From the NCBI GenBank assembly GCA_964036045.1, contig OZ038383.1, positions 35,359,394 through 35,423,393 of the forward strand: DNA of 64,000 nt, in the 5' to 3' direction. Both the position numbers and the translations under genes were made by a program. How positions within the stretch are numbered: the first letter of the stretch is position 1; the number at the start of each line of letters is the position of its first letter. Below the pieces are notes generated by a model, which saw only the letters and a list, made by a program, of their open reading frames with translations, had not been told where the DNA came from and searched no databases. Source of the stretch: Eutreptiella sp. 'Long Island Sound 2002' (lineage: Eukaryota; Euglenozoa; Euglenophyceae; Eutreptiales; Eutreptiaceae). Below are positions 10,941 through 21,265 of the stretch, piece after piece.

Positions 10941-13900
10941 TCAGTGTAGGCGTCCCTCAGGTAGAACAAATGCAGTGAAGGTCTCCCAGGTGGCCTCTTC
11001 GACTCCAAACTCTTCCCAGAGGGTGAGGAAGCGCCAACCCTGGCGATAGCGGTGGCGTAGGACAGACTTCACCAGGTAGAAGCCCTCCTTAGCCATCTCC
11101 TCGGCGTTCATGTCGGGGAGTTCACCTTCAACTTCCATAGGGCTGGCAGCCCCTTGTAGGTCCAGAGCGGCGATTTCCTCGTCGTTCAGCTCCCACTCCT
11201 GCCCACAGAGGTCTTCAGGATCATAGTAGCGCTTCAGGTGTTGAGCAGCGCACACCAGGGTCCCCCCTAGACGGGGAGAACACCACACGGTGATACGGTG
11301 TCCATCCACTGATAGAATCTTGTACGGCCCGAAGTATGGGTCATCGCTGGTAGAGCGTGGCCAGGCGGGTAGTCGACTGTGGTGCACCAGCACCCAATCC
11401 CCCTCTTTGTAGGTGGCCGGTACTCGGTGCTTGTTCTTCTTGTTCCACTGACGCTCCCTCACTCTCTGGAGCATAGCCTTGGCCTTGTCCACCTTCGCTT
11501 GTTGCTCTCGGACCCATTCACCCACAGAAGAATGGGTGTCTCCTGGATAGGGGGCATGTAGGAACCATGCCGGGCGCCCTAGGAAAAGCTCATGGGGCGA
11601 GTAGCCAGTAGCTGAACTCTCTTGGGAGTTCATCATCAAGGATATGACGGGGAGTAGTCTCACCCAGTCTCTGGTGCGCTCAGTTTTGCACCATATCCGT
11701 ACGTTCTCCTTCAGGACACGGATCTGTCGCTCACATAGGGGGTTGCTCGTGTGAGAGTAGGGAATCCCCGTAGATACCTGGACAGTGAGGGATCTCAGGA
11801 CCCTCTTGTACCAGCCAGTATCTGAGCGTACTCGTACGTCCTCATCGGAGTTGATCTCCTTGGGCGCCCTCTAGACACAAAACCACTCCTCCAGGAGTAT
11901 CTTGATAGTCTCCTCCCCGGTAATGTGCTTGGTACATGGGAACACCCTGGTAAACCTGGTCAACCCACAGGTTACCAAGAGGGCGAAGTCATAGCCCCCG
12001 AACTTCGGCATCTCCGTGTAGTCCACGTATAGAACACTGTTAGCACAGTGAGGGATGGGCAGGGTCGAGTAGAGACCTCTGTCCCTGATATCCCCTGGTT
12101 TACAGGGCCTGCACGGGCACTTGTCCACGATAGGCTGGAGGGTTTTCCGCAGTTGGTCGTCAGTCGACGTAGTGTGGACCCACTGCTTGAACAGCCTCAG
12201 GGTACGGTCAGCACCCACATGACCACTGGACTCATGGGTCCACTTCAGCAGCGCTGGGACTCGGTCACTAGGCACCAGGATGCCGTGCTCGTGCCAGAGG
12301 TAGCTCTTGTCCCTCTTCCACTGGTCTTGGGTTACCAGGAGGGGTTCAAGGCGTTTCTCCAGGCGCTTGTAGATATCCTGAAACTCCTTCAGGTACTCCG
12401 ATTGGTGGAGTCCATCCAGGGGGCGTATCATCGTGATGTTGAGGTCCAGATGGACGTCCATACGGCTGAACGCCTCCTTAGCCAGCGCTTCAGACCGGGC
12501 ACCAATCAGGGCGTCGAAGTTGTTGCGGCTGATGTAGTCGGCACACTCGTTCTTCACTCCCTGGATATGGTGTACCGTCAGCCGTAGTTGACTGAGGTAG
12601 GTCCACCAGCGCCGTAGCTTGGCCTTCTCAGGTGGGGGACCTTTCTGGAAACTGCGGACCGGTTCTTGGTCGCACAGCCAGACCACAGGGTTACTCCCCA
12701 ACAGTCGTGCTTGTGAGGATAGCACCAGCATACCCGCGAGCAATTCCTGCTCATAGGTGGAGTAGTTCCCCCTGGCCTGGTTCCACTTCCAGTTCCAGTG
12801 GCCCAGAGGTACTAGGACCCACTTGTCGTCAGGGTACCTGTGCTTGAGGGTTCCATCTCGGTTGAGACCTTCCGTCCCCCATTGGGAAATGGCCGAGTCG
12901 AACTCCTCCTTCTCTAGTGCTTGCCATTGGAACAACGTTCCACCACCGCCCACATTGCTGGCGTCGGTCACCAGGATAATCTCCCTTTGTGCCCTAGGCA
13001 CGCCCAAGCACTTAGCGTTGGCTACCTTGTCTTTGAGCTCGTCAAACGCTTGTTGCTCTTGTGGGCCCCAGCGCCAAGTAGTACTCTTCTTGATCAAGTC
13101 CGTCAGTACGGCGCTGGTGTAGGTGAAGTTTTTGATGTGGCGGCGATAGAAGTTGCATGCCCCAATGAAACTGCGTACATCATGAAGTCCTTTCTTCGGG
13201 TCTTCGTGTCGTACCTTGGCATCCATCAGGGGTTTGGCCTTAGAAGCCGCTGGGGTCCACCACCCATAGCCAACGTCAAACCCGAGGTACTGCATGGTCT
13301 CCTGCATGAACTCACACTTCTCCAGCTTGAGTCGTGTGTGGTTCTCCTGGCAGACCGCAAAGAACTCACCCAAGAGGATTAGGTGATCCTCCTGGGTATT
13401 GGTCCCGAGGCATACATCGTCGATCTGAGCCTCCATCTGGGCACCACGGGATATGAGCTCCTGCACCTTAGGTCTCCTTCGTAGGATGGACAAGATCTTG
13501 TTCATTAGCTCTTGGAATAGAGCGGGTGCGTTAGCCACGCCAAATGGCATGACCTTCCACTTGAACACCCTCCCCTGAGGGGTGATGAAGGCCAGTAGTT
13601 CCTGTGCGTTGGGCGTCAGGTCCACTTGCCAGAATCCGCTTCTCTTGTCCATCTTGGTGTTGTACCGGCAGGAGGCTATCTTCTCCAGGGTAGAGTCCAT
13701 ATTGGGAATGGACCCTGAGTGGTTCAACGTCTTCTTGTTCAGCTCTCCGTAGTCCACTACCAGCCGTTTGGCTGTAGACCCAGGTTTAGCCACCAGGAAA
13801 CAGGGGCTGCAGTGTAGGCGGTAGTCCCCGTCCTTGTACTCCAGGACTAGGCCAGCGTCGATACATTCTTGTATCTGTCGCTCAATCTCGTCGGCCTGCT

Positions 13901-15140
13901 CTTTAGGAGCTGGATAGGGTCTCCTCCGGATCTTGTGACCCACGAACTCGGGTTTCAGCTTGAGGTCCATCTGTACCAGCTTGTCACATGATGCTGGAGG
14001 GGGTAGTTCTCCGAACACCTCCAGATAGGTCCTTATAAGCTTCTGCACCCGCGGGTCCAATACCTTGATCTTGTCCTCCATGTCCTCGTCAGAGTGTAAG
14101 TTGCTTGCCCCCTGAGTAATAGACGTCGGGAGGTGGTCCTCTGCCGACTCTTCGCCCGTGGTAGTGTCCTTCAGCCCTTGGTAGGCATATAGAAGATCTT
14201 GTTCAACCATCTCCGGTGGACGATGGCAACATAGGCACGCTCGAGGGGGCTCACATACACATTCCTCCGAGAGGTCGTCCTCCTCTGGGGTCCTCACATG
14301 GGCGCCCCACACGCTCTTCATGAGCTTAAGATCTACCTCCCTTTGCCAGGTGGTGATCTTCTGTTCGAGGTCCTCCTTCAATTGGGATAGGTCTCCCATA
14401 TGTCCTTGCTTCAGTGGCCATGAGCTGCGGGTAGGCTTCGCGTAGCATAGCTTTTTCGCCACCAACTTCCTCTTGGAATCCACATACTCCCTGAGCCTGG
14501 ATCGAGGGTCCAGCTCCTCGTCCACGAGGTCTCCCACCCTCATGGAGAGTAGGGGTTTCAGTGGGGCGACGTACTCGGCGTTCTCCACTTCCTCCACACA
14601 GGTCTGCACGAAGAAGGCGTCGTGCTCAGTTTCGTCTTCTGAGTGGATAGAGCTAGGTAGCTCAGATAGTCCACACTCAGAGACTCCATCAGGAACAGGT
14701 ACATGACAGGGAGAGTTGGGGGCGTTGGTGTCAGTCACGACGTACTCATCTCCTCCGGGTGTAGTCTCAATAGCATCTTGAGGTCGTAGGCGATCCGTCA
14801 AGTCACCCAAGGCGAGTCCATCGCTTTCTCGTTGTATAGCCTGGACCAGAGTCGGGTTCAGATCCTCCCAGGGGATGGAGGTAAGACCCCCGTCCACCAC
14901 GCTCAGCATACTCCCCCATCCGTGTTTCCCAATAGGCGTCTTGCGTCCCAGAGGCACGTAGATGGCCTCATCAGGCAAGCGAACAGAGCTGATAGTCAGC
15001 CTGTCCAGGAGGTTTCGCCAGTACTCGTTGCCCCCATGGGCTCCCCAATCGGGGGAACACAGGACCATACGGGAACGTTCCAAGGCCACCTTGGTCAGCA
15101 TCTTCCCTAGTTCACTGAACCTGGGGTTCCCGTAGGCCAT
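10941..15140 (-). CDS. pol: Element B: pol (RT, RNase H, integrase, chromodomain) with one in-frame TAG
   Basis: One frame runs from ATG 15140 to the stop at 10941, with an in-frame TAG at 11871-11873. Domains: N-terminal linker (residues 1-390); RT with RLVVDYGELNKKTLNHSG, KMDKRSGFWQVDLT, FKWKVMPFGVANAPALFQEL and motif C AQIDDVCLGT (about residue 570); RNase H starting ILVTDASNVGGGG (about 725); integrase zinc finger THESSGH plus CPCRPC (970-1010); catalytic core YVDYTEMPKF, then NSDEDVRV and PLCERQ beyond the stop, giving the D,D,E triad; a C-terminal chromodomain-like block YLVKSVLRHRYRQGWRFL with LWEEFGVEEATWETFTAF. The related element F has Tyr where B has the TAG (WFELYGAL), so this stop is a mutation. 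Motif C has Gln-Ile in place of the usual aromatic-X before DD. Confidence 0.9.
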
Positions 15141-15176
15141 CCCGAAAGAGGGCCAGTAAAATTTGTAGCTGCAGTT

Positions 15177-15772
15177 CTATCCCTTGCTGCAGTAAAGGTC
15201 CAGTACATGCTGCTTGTCGCTGGCGAACAACTCCACACTCAGGTCTTCTCGAGAGTAACCCAACTCCTTCAGACCTTGGTCTAGGACTTCCCCCAATAGT
15301 TGATAGTCCTCAGTTTTGGAGGCCGCCATCATATTCGAGGGCTCCTCCTTCAATAGCCTCAGGTAACTCGAGGTATGTTCCGACTGCTCCAGTGGCACAG
15401 ACTCTCTGCCACTGCCGTGGTCCACGTAGAGGAGGTAGGGCGCTTGTAGCGTCAGGGATTGTATCTGGGAGTGCTGTACGAAGAAGTCGGTACCCAGTAC
15501 AAAGTCGAAGGCCTCAGTGTCCATCACATAGAACCGATGGGCGATAGTCCGGGAGCCCATAGATACCTCCACTTCACAGTCCCCGCAGCTGTGCACCACA
15601 TGTCCATCCCCCATGCGTATAGCGGCGGTGGTCATGGTGTTCTTCAGGCTCCCACAAGGTAAAATTTTCTTGGCCACTATAGATATGGTGGCGCCAGTGT
15701 CCAATACCCCCAGGTATTCACGTCCCCCTAGTCCACCAGGTCTTGGGTGCCACCAGAGCGTCCTCCTCAGAA
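15177..15772 (-). CDS. pol: Element B: aspartic protease
   Basis: The coding frame has no ATG of its own. It begins inside the end of gag, in the -1 frame, and reads EYLGVLDTGATISIVAKK, the Asp-Thr-Gly active site, then EAFDFVLGTDFF, the second hydrophobic Gly-Thr-Asp block, and a linker of about 90 residues. It ends at TAG 15177-15179. That same frame continues without another stop through 36 nt into the ATG of the RT frame (15140), so protease and RT are separated by a single TAG. Expression by -1 frameshifting from gag and readthrough of the TAG would give a normal gag-pro-pol polyprotein. That is inference from frame geometry. Confidence 0.75.
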
Positions 15773-17176
15773 CTCCGCGGGACAGGTCACCTCGAACCCC
15801 TTGTTCCGCAATTTGCGGGCCATCCTCATGAAACGGCTCCTCTTCTTAGCGTTGCCGTCATCACCACCTTCATGCTCACGCTTGGCTCCTTGTTCTTGCT
15901 GGACCTGCGTTTGTGAGCGTGTGGTAGGACCAGACTGCCCTCCAGAGGGCTCCGAGTTCCCCCCTGGATTAAGGTTGGGGTTGCCTCCGTTCTTGTCCTT
16001 GTTCTTGTTGTCGGGCTGGCGGTTAGCGCCTCCTCCTCGTCCACCTTGACCCTTGTCTTGGCCTTGACCACGTCCTTTCGACTTGCCCTTGCCGGAGTCG
16101 TTGCCCTTGCCTTTGCCTCCACCTTTGCCTGAGCCTTTGCCAGGATCTTCACCCTTAAGCTTCGCCGATAGGCGTTGCTTATGGTAGCACTCATCCTCGT
16201 AGTGCTTCCGCTTACCGCAGAATGCACACGTGATGGTGCACCGGTAATGATCCGGCAGCTTCGCTTTGGCGCCGGTGTTCTTCTCCTGCTGCTTCCCCTG
16301 GACGACGAAGCAGTCTCGCTGCTCGCAGTCAGGGGCGTGCTGCAGGTGGCCCTGCTCGTCTCTGGCATCACACCAGAATAGCTCCTTCACGTTCTCCATG
16401 ATACGGGCGTGGGCGTGTTTGGGGGTAGTCCCCTGCCCAGGTCGGGACCCTTGGTACCCTTTGTCATGACCTCCAGAACCTCCTCCTCCAGGACGGTAGT
16501 TGTTCAGGTGCTGGTCGCTCTCCTTCTCGAGCGCCAGCTCCAGGAGTAGCACGCATAGATCCTCGTAGCGGAGGGATCTAGCCTTGCGCTCCGCCGTCGA
16601 ACGGCACTCGTCCCATAGCTCTCGAGGGAGCTTGGCCACCAACAAGAACAGCAGGTCGTCGCTGCTGTAGGAACGGGGCGTCAGTTGTCCAGCCCAGTGA
16701 TCCAGGTCCGCCAACAGCTCAGAGACCCTGCCAGGTGTGGGGTTGTTGGGCAGCACGGGCAGGTTCTGGATCTCGGCCCTGATGGAGAGGTCGGTTTCGT
16801 AGGTCGGGTACTGTCTCTCCAGGGCAACCAACACATCGGCAAAGGTGGCGGAGTTAGTCACGATCTGCCTGACCTGCTTCTCCAGGTACTTGGTCTTGCA
16901 GCACTGCAGGAGCAGATCGCACTTCACTCGCCCACTAGCGTGGATTTGGCCGGTCAGTCGTAGAAACCGGCCAAAATTCTCAGCGAACTCGCTGAGGTCC
17001 TTGCCTGTGAACTCAGGCAGGTTGACCACGATCTTGGAGGTGGCAATAGCCTTCGCCTCCTGAGACCTGCGTCCCTCAGGGCGTCGGGTCTTCTTCTTCT
17101 TCTCCTTCTTCTTCTTACCCTTTGGGTCCTCGGGGTCCTCAGGGTCATCGTCCTCCGAGGGCGAAGTTGAAGTCAT
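15767..17176 (-). CDS. gag: Element B: gag with capsid and CCHC zinc knuckle
   Basis: 469 codons from ATG 17176 to TGA at 15767-15769. The order is a Ser/Asp/Lys-rich start; a capsid-like region beginning KIVVNLPEFTGKDLSEFAEN and including ALERQYPTYETDLSIRAE and LFLLVAKLPRELWDECRS (residues 50-215); a Gly-rich linker; a zinc knuckle CAFCGKRKHYEDEC (C-x2-C-x4-H-x4-C, about residues 325-338); and a Lys/Gly/Gln-rich basic tail likely to bind RNA. It assembles the cytoplasmic particle. The stop overlaps the upstream end of the protease frame, consistent with a programmed shift. No internal lesion is visible. Confidence 0.88.
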   Translation of the reverse strand: MTSTSPSEDDDPEDPEDPKGKKKKEKKKKTRRPEGRRSQEAKAIATSKIVVNLPEFTGKDLSEFAENFGRFLRLTGQIHASGRVKCDLLLQCCKTKYLEKQVRQIVTNSATFADVLVALERQYPTYETDLSIRAEIQNLPVLPNNPTPGRVSELLADLDHWAGQLTPRSYSSDDLLFLLVAKLPRELWDECRSTAERKARSLRYEDLCVLLLELALEKESDQHLNNYRPGGGGSGGHDKGYQGSRPGQGTTPKHAHARIMENVKELFWCDARDEQGHLQHAPDCEQRDCFVVQGKQQEKNTGAKAKLPDHYRCTITCAFCGKRKHYEDECYHKQRLSAKLKGEDPGKGSGKGGGKGKGNDSGKGKSKGRGQGQDKGQGGRGGGANRQPDNKNKDKNGGNPNLNPGGNSEPSGGQSGPTTRSQTQVQQEQGAKREHEGGDDGNAKKRSRFMRMARKLRNKGFEVTCPAEF

Positions 17177-17232
17177 CGACGGCGGCTCATCATCGGAGGG
17201 GTCTCCGCCTAGATCACTAGAGCCACAAGCCT

Positions 17233-18258
17233 CTACCGTCCACCATAGCCCTCAAAGCTGTTAGCCCCAGCCGGTCCAGCTCGGCCCTCGTCGAGTTCGT
17301 CACGTGGCTCTAGGGCGGCTGGGCCGTTCTCGGCACGAAAGGACTTCTCGGAATAGCTGCAGGTTGTCGGCATCGGTCTGCTCCTCAGGCTCCCCAGGGT
17401 ATTTGTCAACCCTGCCGCCAGGTGGTTGGCCTGTACTCGGTGGGGTGACATTCCCACCGTGGTAGGTGACGCTTGGGGCGGGATCATCAGGGGCTCCAGT
17501 TTCTCACGGTTCTCTTGAGTGAGGTCGCCCACTATTTTTGAAGTGGCTCCTCGGAGCACCTCGTTGATCTCTGACCGCGTCAGGGACCTGTTGGAGGATC
17601 TTCCCGATCCTCTACTCCTGCCACCAAGAGATTCAGGTCCTCTCCTCAACCCACTCAAGGTTGCATAGCCAGGTGCATACCCAGGAACATCCACATAGGT
17701 TCCAGTAGCGGATAGTGGATGGGGATATTCAGCCGCATACCATCGCGGCGCAGAGCTGGTAGCCACCGGCTCACTGGCAGTAGTTGCCTCATGGAGCGCA
17801 GTGGTAGGTGGGCCCATACCATAGGCGGGGTAGGGAGGCATGCCAGTAAAGCCTGTGCCCTCTGCCATAGGCTGGTTGGTTGTGGAAGTGGATGTTGCAG
17901 CGGCTCGGAGTGTGGTGGTTAAAGGAGAGGGTGATGCTTGGAGGCCAGAAGCGCTTGGTGCGCCTTCGAAGGGAGAGACATTCGTCAGGTCTTGCCCTTG
18001 CTCCTCTCCTTCGTCTGCTTCGTCTCCAGCATCCTTCTCGCTCTGTCTTCTCTTCCTCTTCACAGGCTGAGTGACCACGACCACCTCTCCGACAGACAGG
18101 GCCCCGAAGGCCGTCTGGAGTCCATCCAGGGAGTCCTCAGCCGCATCCACTGGCCCATGTAAGGGCTCTGCCGAAGGTACAGCGCCAGGTGCTGGCCTTG
18201 CCGGTGCCTCAGGCGCTGGCGCTGTCTTCACGTCGGCGTCCTCCTTTCGTGGATCCAT
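17233..18258 (-). CDS. Element B: extra N-terminal ORF upstream of gag, unknown function
   Basis: 341 codons, from the ATG at 18258 just downstream of the leader to a TAG at 17233-17235, 56 bp before gag and in a different frame. The protein is Pro/Ala/Ser/Glu-rich. It has an acidic start (MDPRKEDADVKTAPAP), a basic motif KRKRRQSEKD that could be a nuclear localisation signal, a low-complexity middle, and a short helical segment LTRSEINEVLRGATSKIVGD near residue 235. I recognise no domain. The same start is conserved in the truncated relative at 52404-52496 (MDTKKEDTDAKAAPEAP), which supports real coding. It may be a separate first ORF or part of a gag made by frameshifting. Confidence 0.65.
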   Translation of the reverse strand: MDPRKEDADVKTAPAPEAPARPAPGAVPSAEPLHGPVDAAEDSLDGLQTAFGALSVGEVVVVTQPVKRKRRQSEKDAGDEADEGEEQGQDLTNVSPFEGAPSASGLQASPSPLTTTLRAAATSTSTTNQPMAEGTGFTGMPPYPAYGMGPPTTALHEATTASEPVATSSAPRWYAAEYPHPLSATGTYVDVPGYAPGYATLSGLRRGPESLGGRSRGSGRSSNRSLTRSEINEVLRGATSKIVGDLTQENREKLEPLMIPPQASPTTVGMSPHRVQANHLAAGLTNTLGSLRSRPMPTTCSYSEKSFRAENGPAALEPRDELDEGRAGPAGANSFEGYGGR

Positions 18259-18343
18259 CTTCTTTCACCCTTCTGCTTATATGTGCCTGTACTCGGCGCA
18301 CTGGATGTACGGCACGGGGTTGCTGCCGGTGCGCAGAGACAGA

Positions 18344-18358
18344 CTGCCTCTGCTACCA
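18344..18358 (-). promoter_or_regulatory. Element B primer-binding site (initiator tRNA-Met type)
   Basis: The sense strand directly after the 5' LTR reads TGGTAGCAGAGGCAG. Its first 12 bases are complementary to an initiator tRNA-Met 3' end of the CCTCTGCTACCA type. The same 13 bases occur at 62411-62423 in element G, and a near match at 52310. The T overlaps the last base of the LTR. Confidence 0.8.
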
Positions 18359-19144
18359 GAAAAGTTTATAGTGGTTTCAGCACTGTGCTTTTGTCTCTCC
18401 TGCTGCTTGCTGTTGGTGTAGGGTTTCCTGCTGCTTGTTTTGGAAGATGAAAACCTTTTGTTTGCAGAAATAGAGTCAATCCAGGATAACACAAGCCAAT
18501 AGTGTGCAAGGAGAAGAGAATCAGGATCAAAGCATGAAGGGCTGCAGTGTAAACAGTGAAAGATGATTGGATATTCACAGAAACTGCAACTCAGGTCAAA
18601 TCGGAATGCATAATCACAAGGATAGCTGAAATGTTTTTGGAAAAGAGTTGGAAAACTGCCCCTTGGTCACTCTCACTCCATAGTGCCATCTCAGGAGATG
18701 TGCACTCTTTGTTTTGGGTCCCATATGTGCTGAGGTGGCAGGGCATGTAGCGATGAGGTCACTGCCATGTCACATGGGATCTTCCTACTTAGCTAGGCTG
18801 ACCAGGAATTGAACCCAGGACCTCTCAAAAAGAGGTGCCCAGCCCCCTAGGGTGCATACCACTAGGATAGCTAAGAATTCATGGAACAACATAGATAAAT
18901 TCATACGCTCTGCCTTGGTTATGTCAGTTCTCAGTCAACTCAGGAAAAGATGATTTGCCTCACATTGAAAGGGGATTCAGGGGTCCACTCCATATCCTGA
19001 TTGGGTGTTTGGTTCCATAGGTCAAAATGTGTTATTACCAGTTTTGGTGGGGCCAATACTAAGATAGAAATGCCTGGATGCTCAGGGCATCTCTAATACA
19101 ACTAGAGTATGCCTCAAAGCATTGGAAAAGCACTTTTTCTTACT
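18358..19144 (-). repeat. Element B 5' LTR
   Basis: 787 bp, direct repeat of 7805-8591. On the sense strand it begins AGTAAGAAAAAG at 19144 and ends CTATAAACTTTTCT at 18358, next to the PBS. Transcription of the element should start in it. A TATAAA lies close to the 3' end of the LTR, probably too close to the edge to be the promoter. Confidence 0.9.
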
Positions 19145-19149
19145 CGGGG
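19145..19149. repeat. Target site duplication of element B, right copy (CGGGG)
   Basis: Matches 7800-7804 and abuts the outer edge of the 5' LTR. Confidence 0.85.
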
Positions 19150-21154
19150 GGTTGAAATTTGGGTCCCAAAAGGGGGTCGTTTTGGCTGCTCAAAATGAGC
19201 CAAAATCCAGGGGACCCCTAAATAGTATATCTCCACGCCGGCTGGGAGATCGGATCCGCCATTCTATACGCGATCCACCAGGAGTCCAACAAAGACTCCC
19301 ATGCACTTGGCTGCCAAAGATCTCCATGCCATTTGGCGTGGTGACAATCCAAATTGGGTCCACAATTGCCAAAATGGCAAAATGGTCCACACTCACTTTG
19401 GGCTAGCACCTTGACGAAAGTTGCTCCGCTTCGCCCACGTGGTGTGCGAACCATGGTGACCAATATCCATAACACCCATGTCATATATGGTCCATTGGTC
19501 CATGCGTCCGGCGTGCACAAGGGGGCTGAACATGGTGCACGGCGGGCAGAAATTGTGGAAAATTGCTCAAAATGGCCGAAAATGCGCCCACTCATGGGTG
19601 GGGCAAATGAGGCACATGCCCGACTTGGAGTGTGCCATAGGATTGGTATCAAGTCATATGCGTCCAACATATCTTTTGGGCGTCGCCCAAACCCCTCCGG
19701 TTTTGGGAATGGCAGGGTCGCCAAGTGAGCCCATGATTTGGGATCGTCCCAAATTGCCAACATGGCGGCCACGGTATGCCAAGCCCAAGGAGAGTTGTTC
19801 GCCGGGTTCAAGATATGTTGGGCACCGAAGTGTGTACCCTCATAACATACTTGGGTCATGATGTCAATTGAGCGCAACGCTGAGATACACGGTCGCCACT
19901 TGACATCATGACGGGCAAAAAACAGCAAAATTGGCGAAAACACACGCAAAAGTGCCCTGAAAACTGCACAAATATATTATAATATCTTCGGCTTGGATTG
20001 AGTAATCGACCAATCCTTCTAAACACAATGACTCGACACCGATGACCTTCGATTCCACATATGTGCTCCACTTGGGGCGCTTTGGAAGGCCGCGCGCGCT
20101 GCCTCCCAAGTGGGCACATGCAACCATGGAATATTGCAAAAAAACACACCTTGCTCGCAACGCATCGCTTCGGGAGCGCTCGACAAGCGTCCTCTCACAA
20201 AGGTAAGGCTTGCGAGTGTTGGTTGGGAGTACAATAAAGGGCTTCGTGCGATATGGGGTCCATTGGCAGGTTAGTCTTGGAATGGTGCGACCGCCAAATG
20301 GGCACGTGATATGACACCAGATATGGCATACAACCCTACCCTCGCCTTCTACACCCAACCTTGTGGCCTAGAATCAAAGTGTGCCTATATTCTAGAGTAA
20401 CGTTGGTCCCTTAACACGCATGCAAGTGCTTTGGTCGAAAATCGACCTCCTTTCGGAAAGCCGAATTTTAGCATGCACGCAAAATATATTGCCAATATAT
20501 ATATATATATGGAGATCATATATGTACTATCCGGGGAAGACAAGTGATATGGCCCGGATGTAGAGGCAAGCAAAGAGGGAGAAAACGCCAACCCAACATA
20601 CTTCTACACGTACTTGGACGCCAAGTACATTAGATTGCCCATTTCTTGGAAAACACTCAAAAAAAATAACCCTTTGGGCCTATGGAGTTGGGATCCTTTG
20701 GCCGCATCCTATGACTATGGGGGGCAAAATCTCATACATAGTGCCTATGAGGCACGTTAATTCGTCCTTCGGCGCTTGAACGCTCGTAACCCTTGTTACT
20801 TCACTTGGGGGTTCATAGCACCTTCGGCCGCCAAGATTTTCTGGGGAAAATCTGGGACGCGATGCGTTTTATCAAGGAAAAAATTGCGGATCACTCGAAG
20901 AGTGTTTCAGTCTTAACTTCCAAAAAGATTGTTTTACAGAATAATCTAATGCAGTGCACGGAACGGGCGACGTCAGGCGGCGATTTCACGACAATTAGAA
21001 ATCGCGGTGGAAATGGGGTATTTCACCGATTTCTAACCGCAAATCGACCAAGACAGTAAAATTATGGTAATTCCACATCGATTTAATGGTCGGAAATTGG
21101 ATTCCAGATTTCGCGGGTTAGAGAACAGGGATATCCCGCTGACAGCCGGTGTCA
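19150..21154. other. Non-coding repeat-like sequence, right flank of element B
   Basis: This is the continuation of the DNA into which B inserted, so it joins 7804. It contains many short words of the type CCAAAATGG and a TA microsatellite at about 20496-20510. Minus-strand frames such as 19218-19949 stay open for up to 243 codons but show no domain and no natural composition, so I do not call them genes. Part of it may be the rest of element A's LTR. Confidence 0.4.
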
Positions 21155-21265
21155 ACGGCTTCCGCACGGGTGTTACGGCTCACAGGCCTCCGGGCCATGG
21201 GCCATAACGGGTGTGACGGCTCACAGGCTTCCGGGCCATGGGCCATAGGTTCTGGGTACCGCTTC
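21155..21265. repeat. Direct repeat of about 105 bp made of two 41-bp units, copy 1
   Basis: Two tandem units of the type CGGGTGTNACGGCTCACAGG followed by a Gly-Pro-Ala-coding-like GGGCCATGGGCCATA end. A second copy lies at 24806-24905 with about 90% identity by eye. The two copies enclose the remnant of element D. Confidence 0.7.

Larger units (their letters stand above)
7805..19144 (-). mobile_element. Element B: near-complete Ty3/Gypsy chromodomain retrotransposon
   Basis: An 11,340-bp unit on the minus strand. It is bounded by two direct 787-bp LTRs (7805-8591 and 18358-19144) and by CGGGG at 7800-7804 and 19145-19149, a 5-bp target duplication. Internal order from the 5' end: PBS, leader, extra ORF, gag with zinc knuckle, protease, RT, RNase H, integrase, chromodomain, a 2.35-kb non-coding tract, PPT, 3' LTR. 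The two LTRs differ at about 20 positions by eye, so insertion is fairly recent. I see only one clear nonsense codon (TAG 11871-11873), plus a TAG between protease and RT that may be natural or a lesion. The LTR ends read AG...CT rather than the usual TG...CA. Confidence 0.92.

Noticed and set aside
19218-19949. 243-codon minus-strand ORF
   Set aside because: No start of good context, no domain, word-repeat DNA with open frames on both strands. More likely non-coding LTR sequence.
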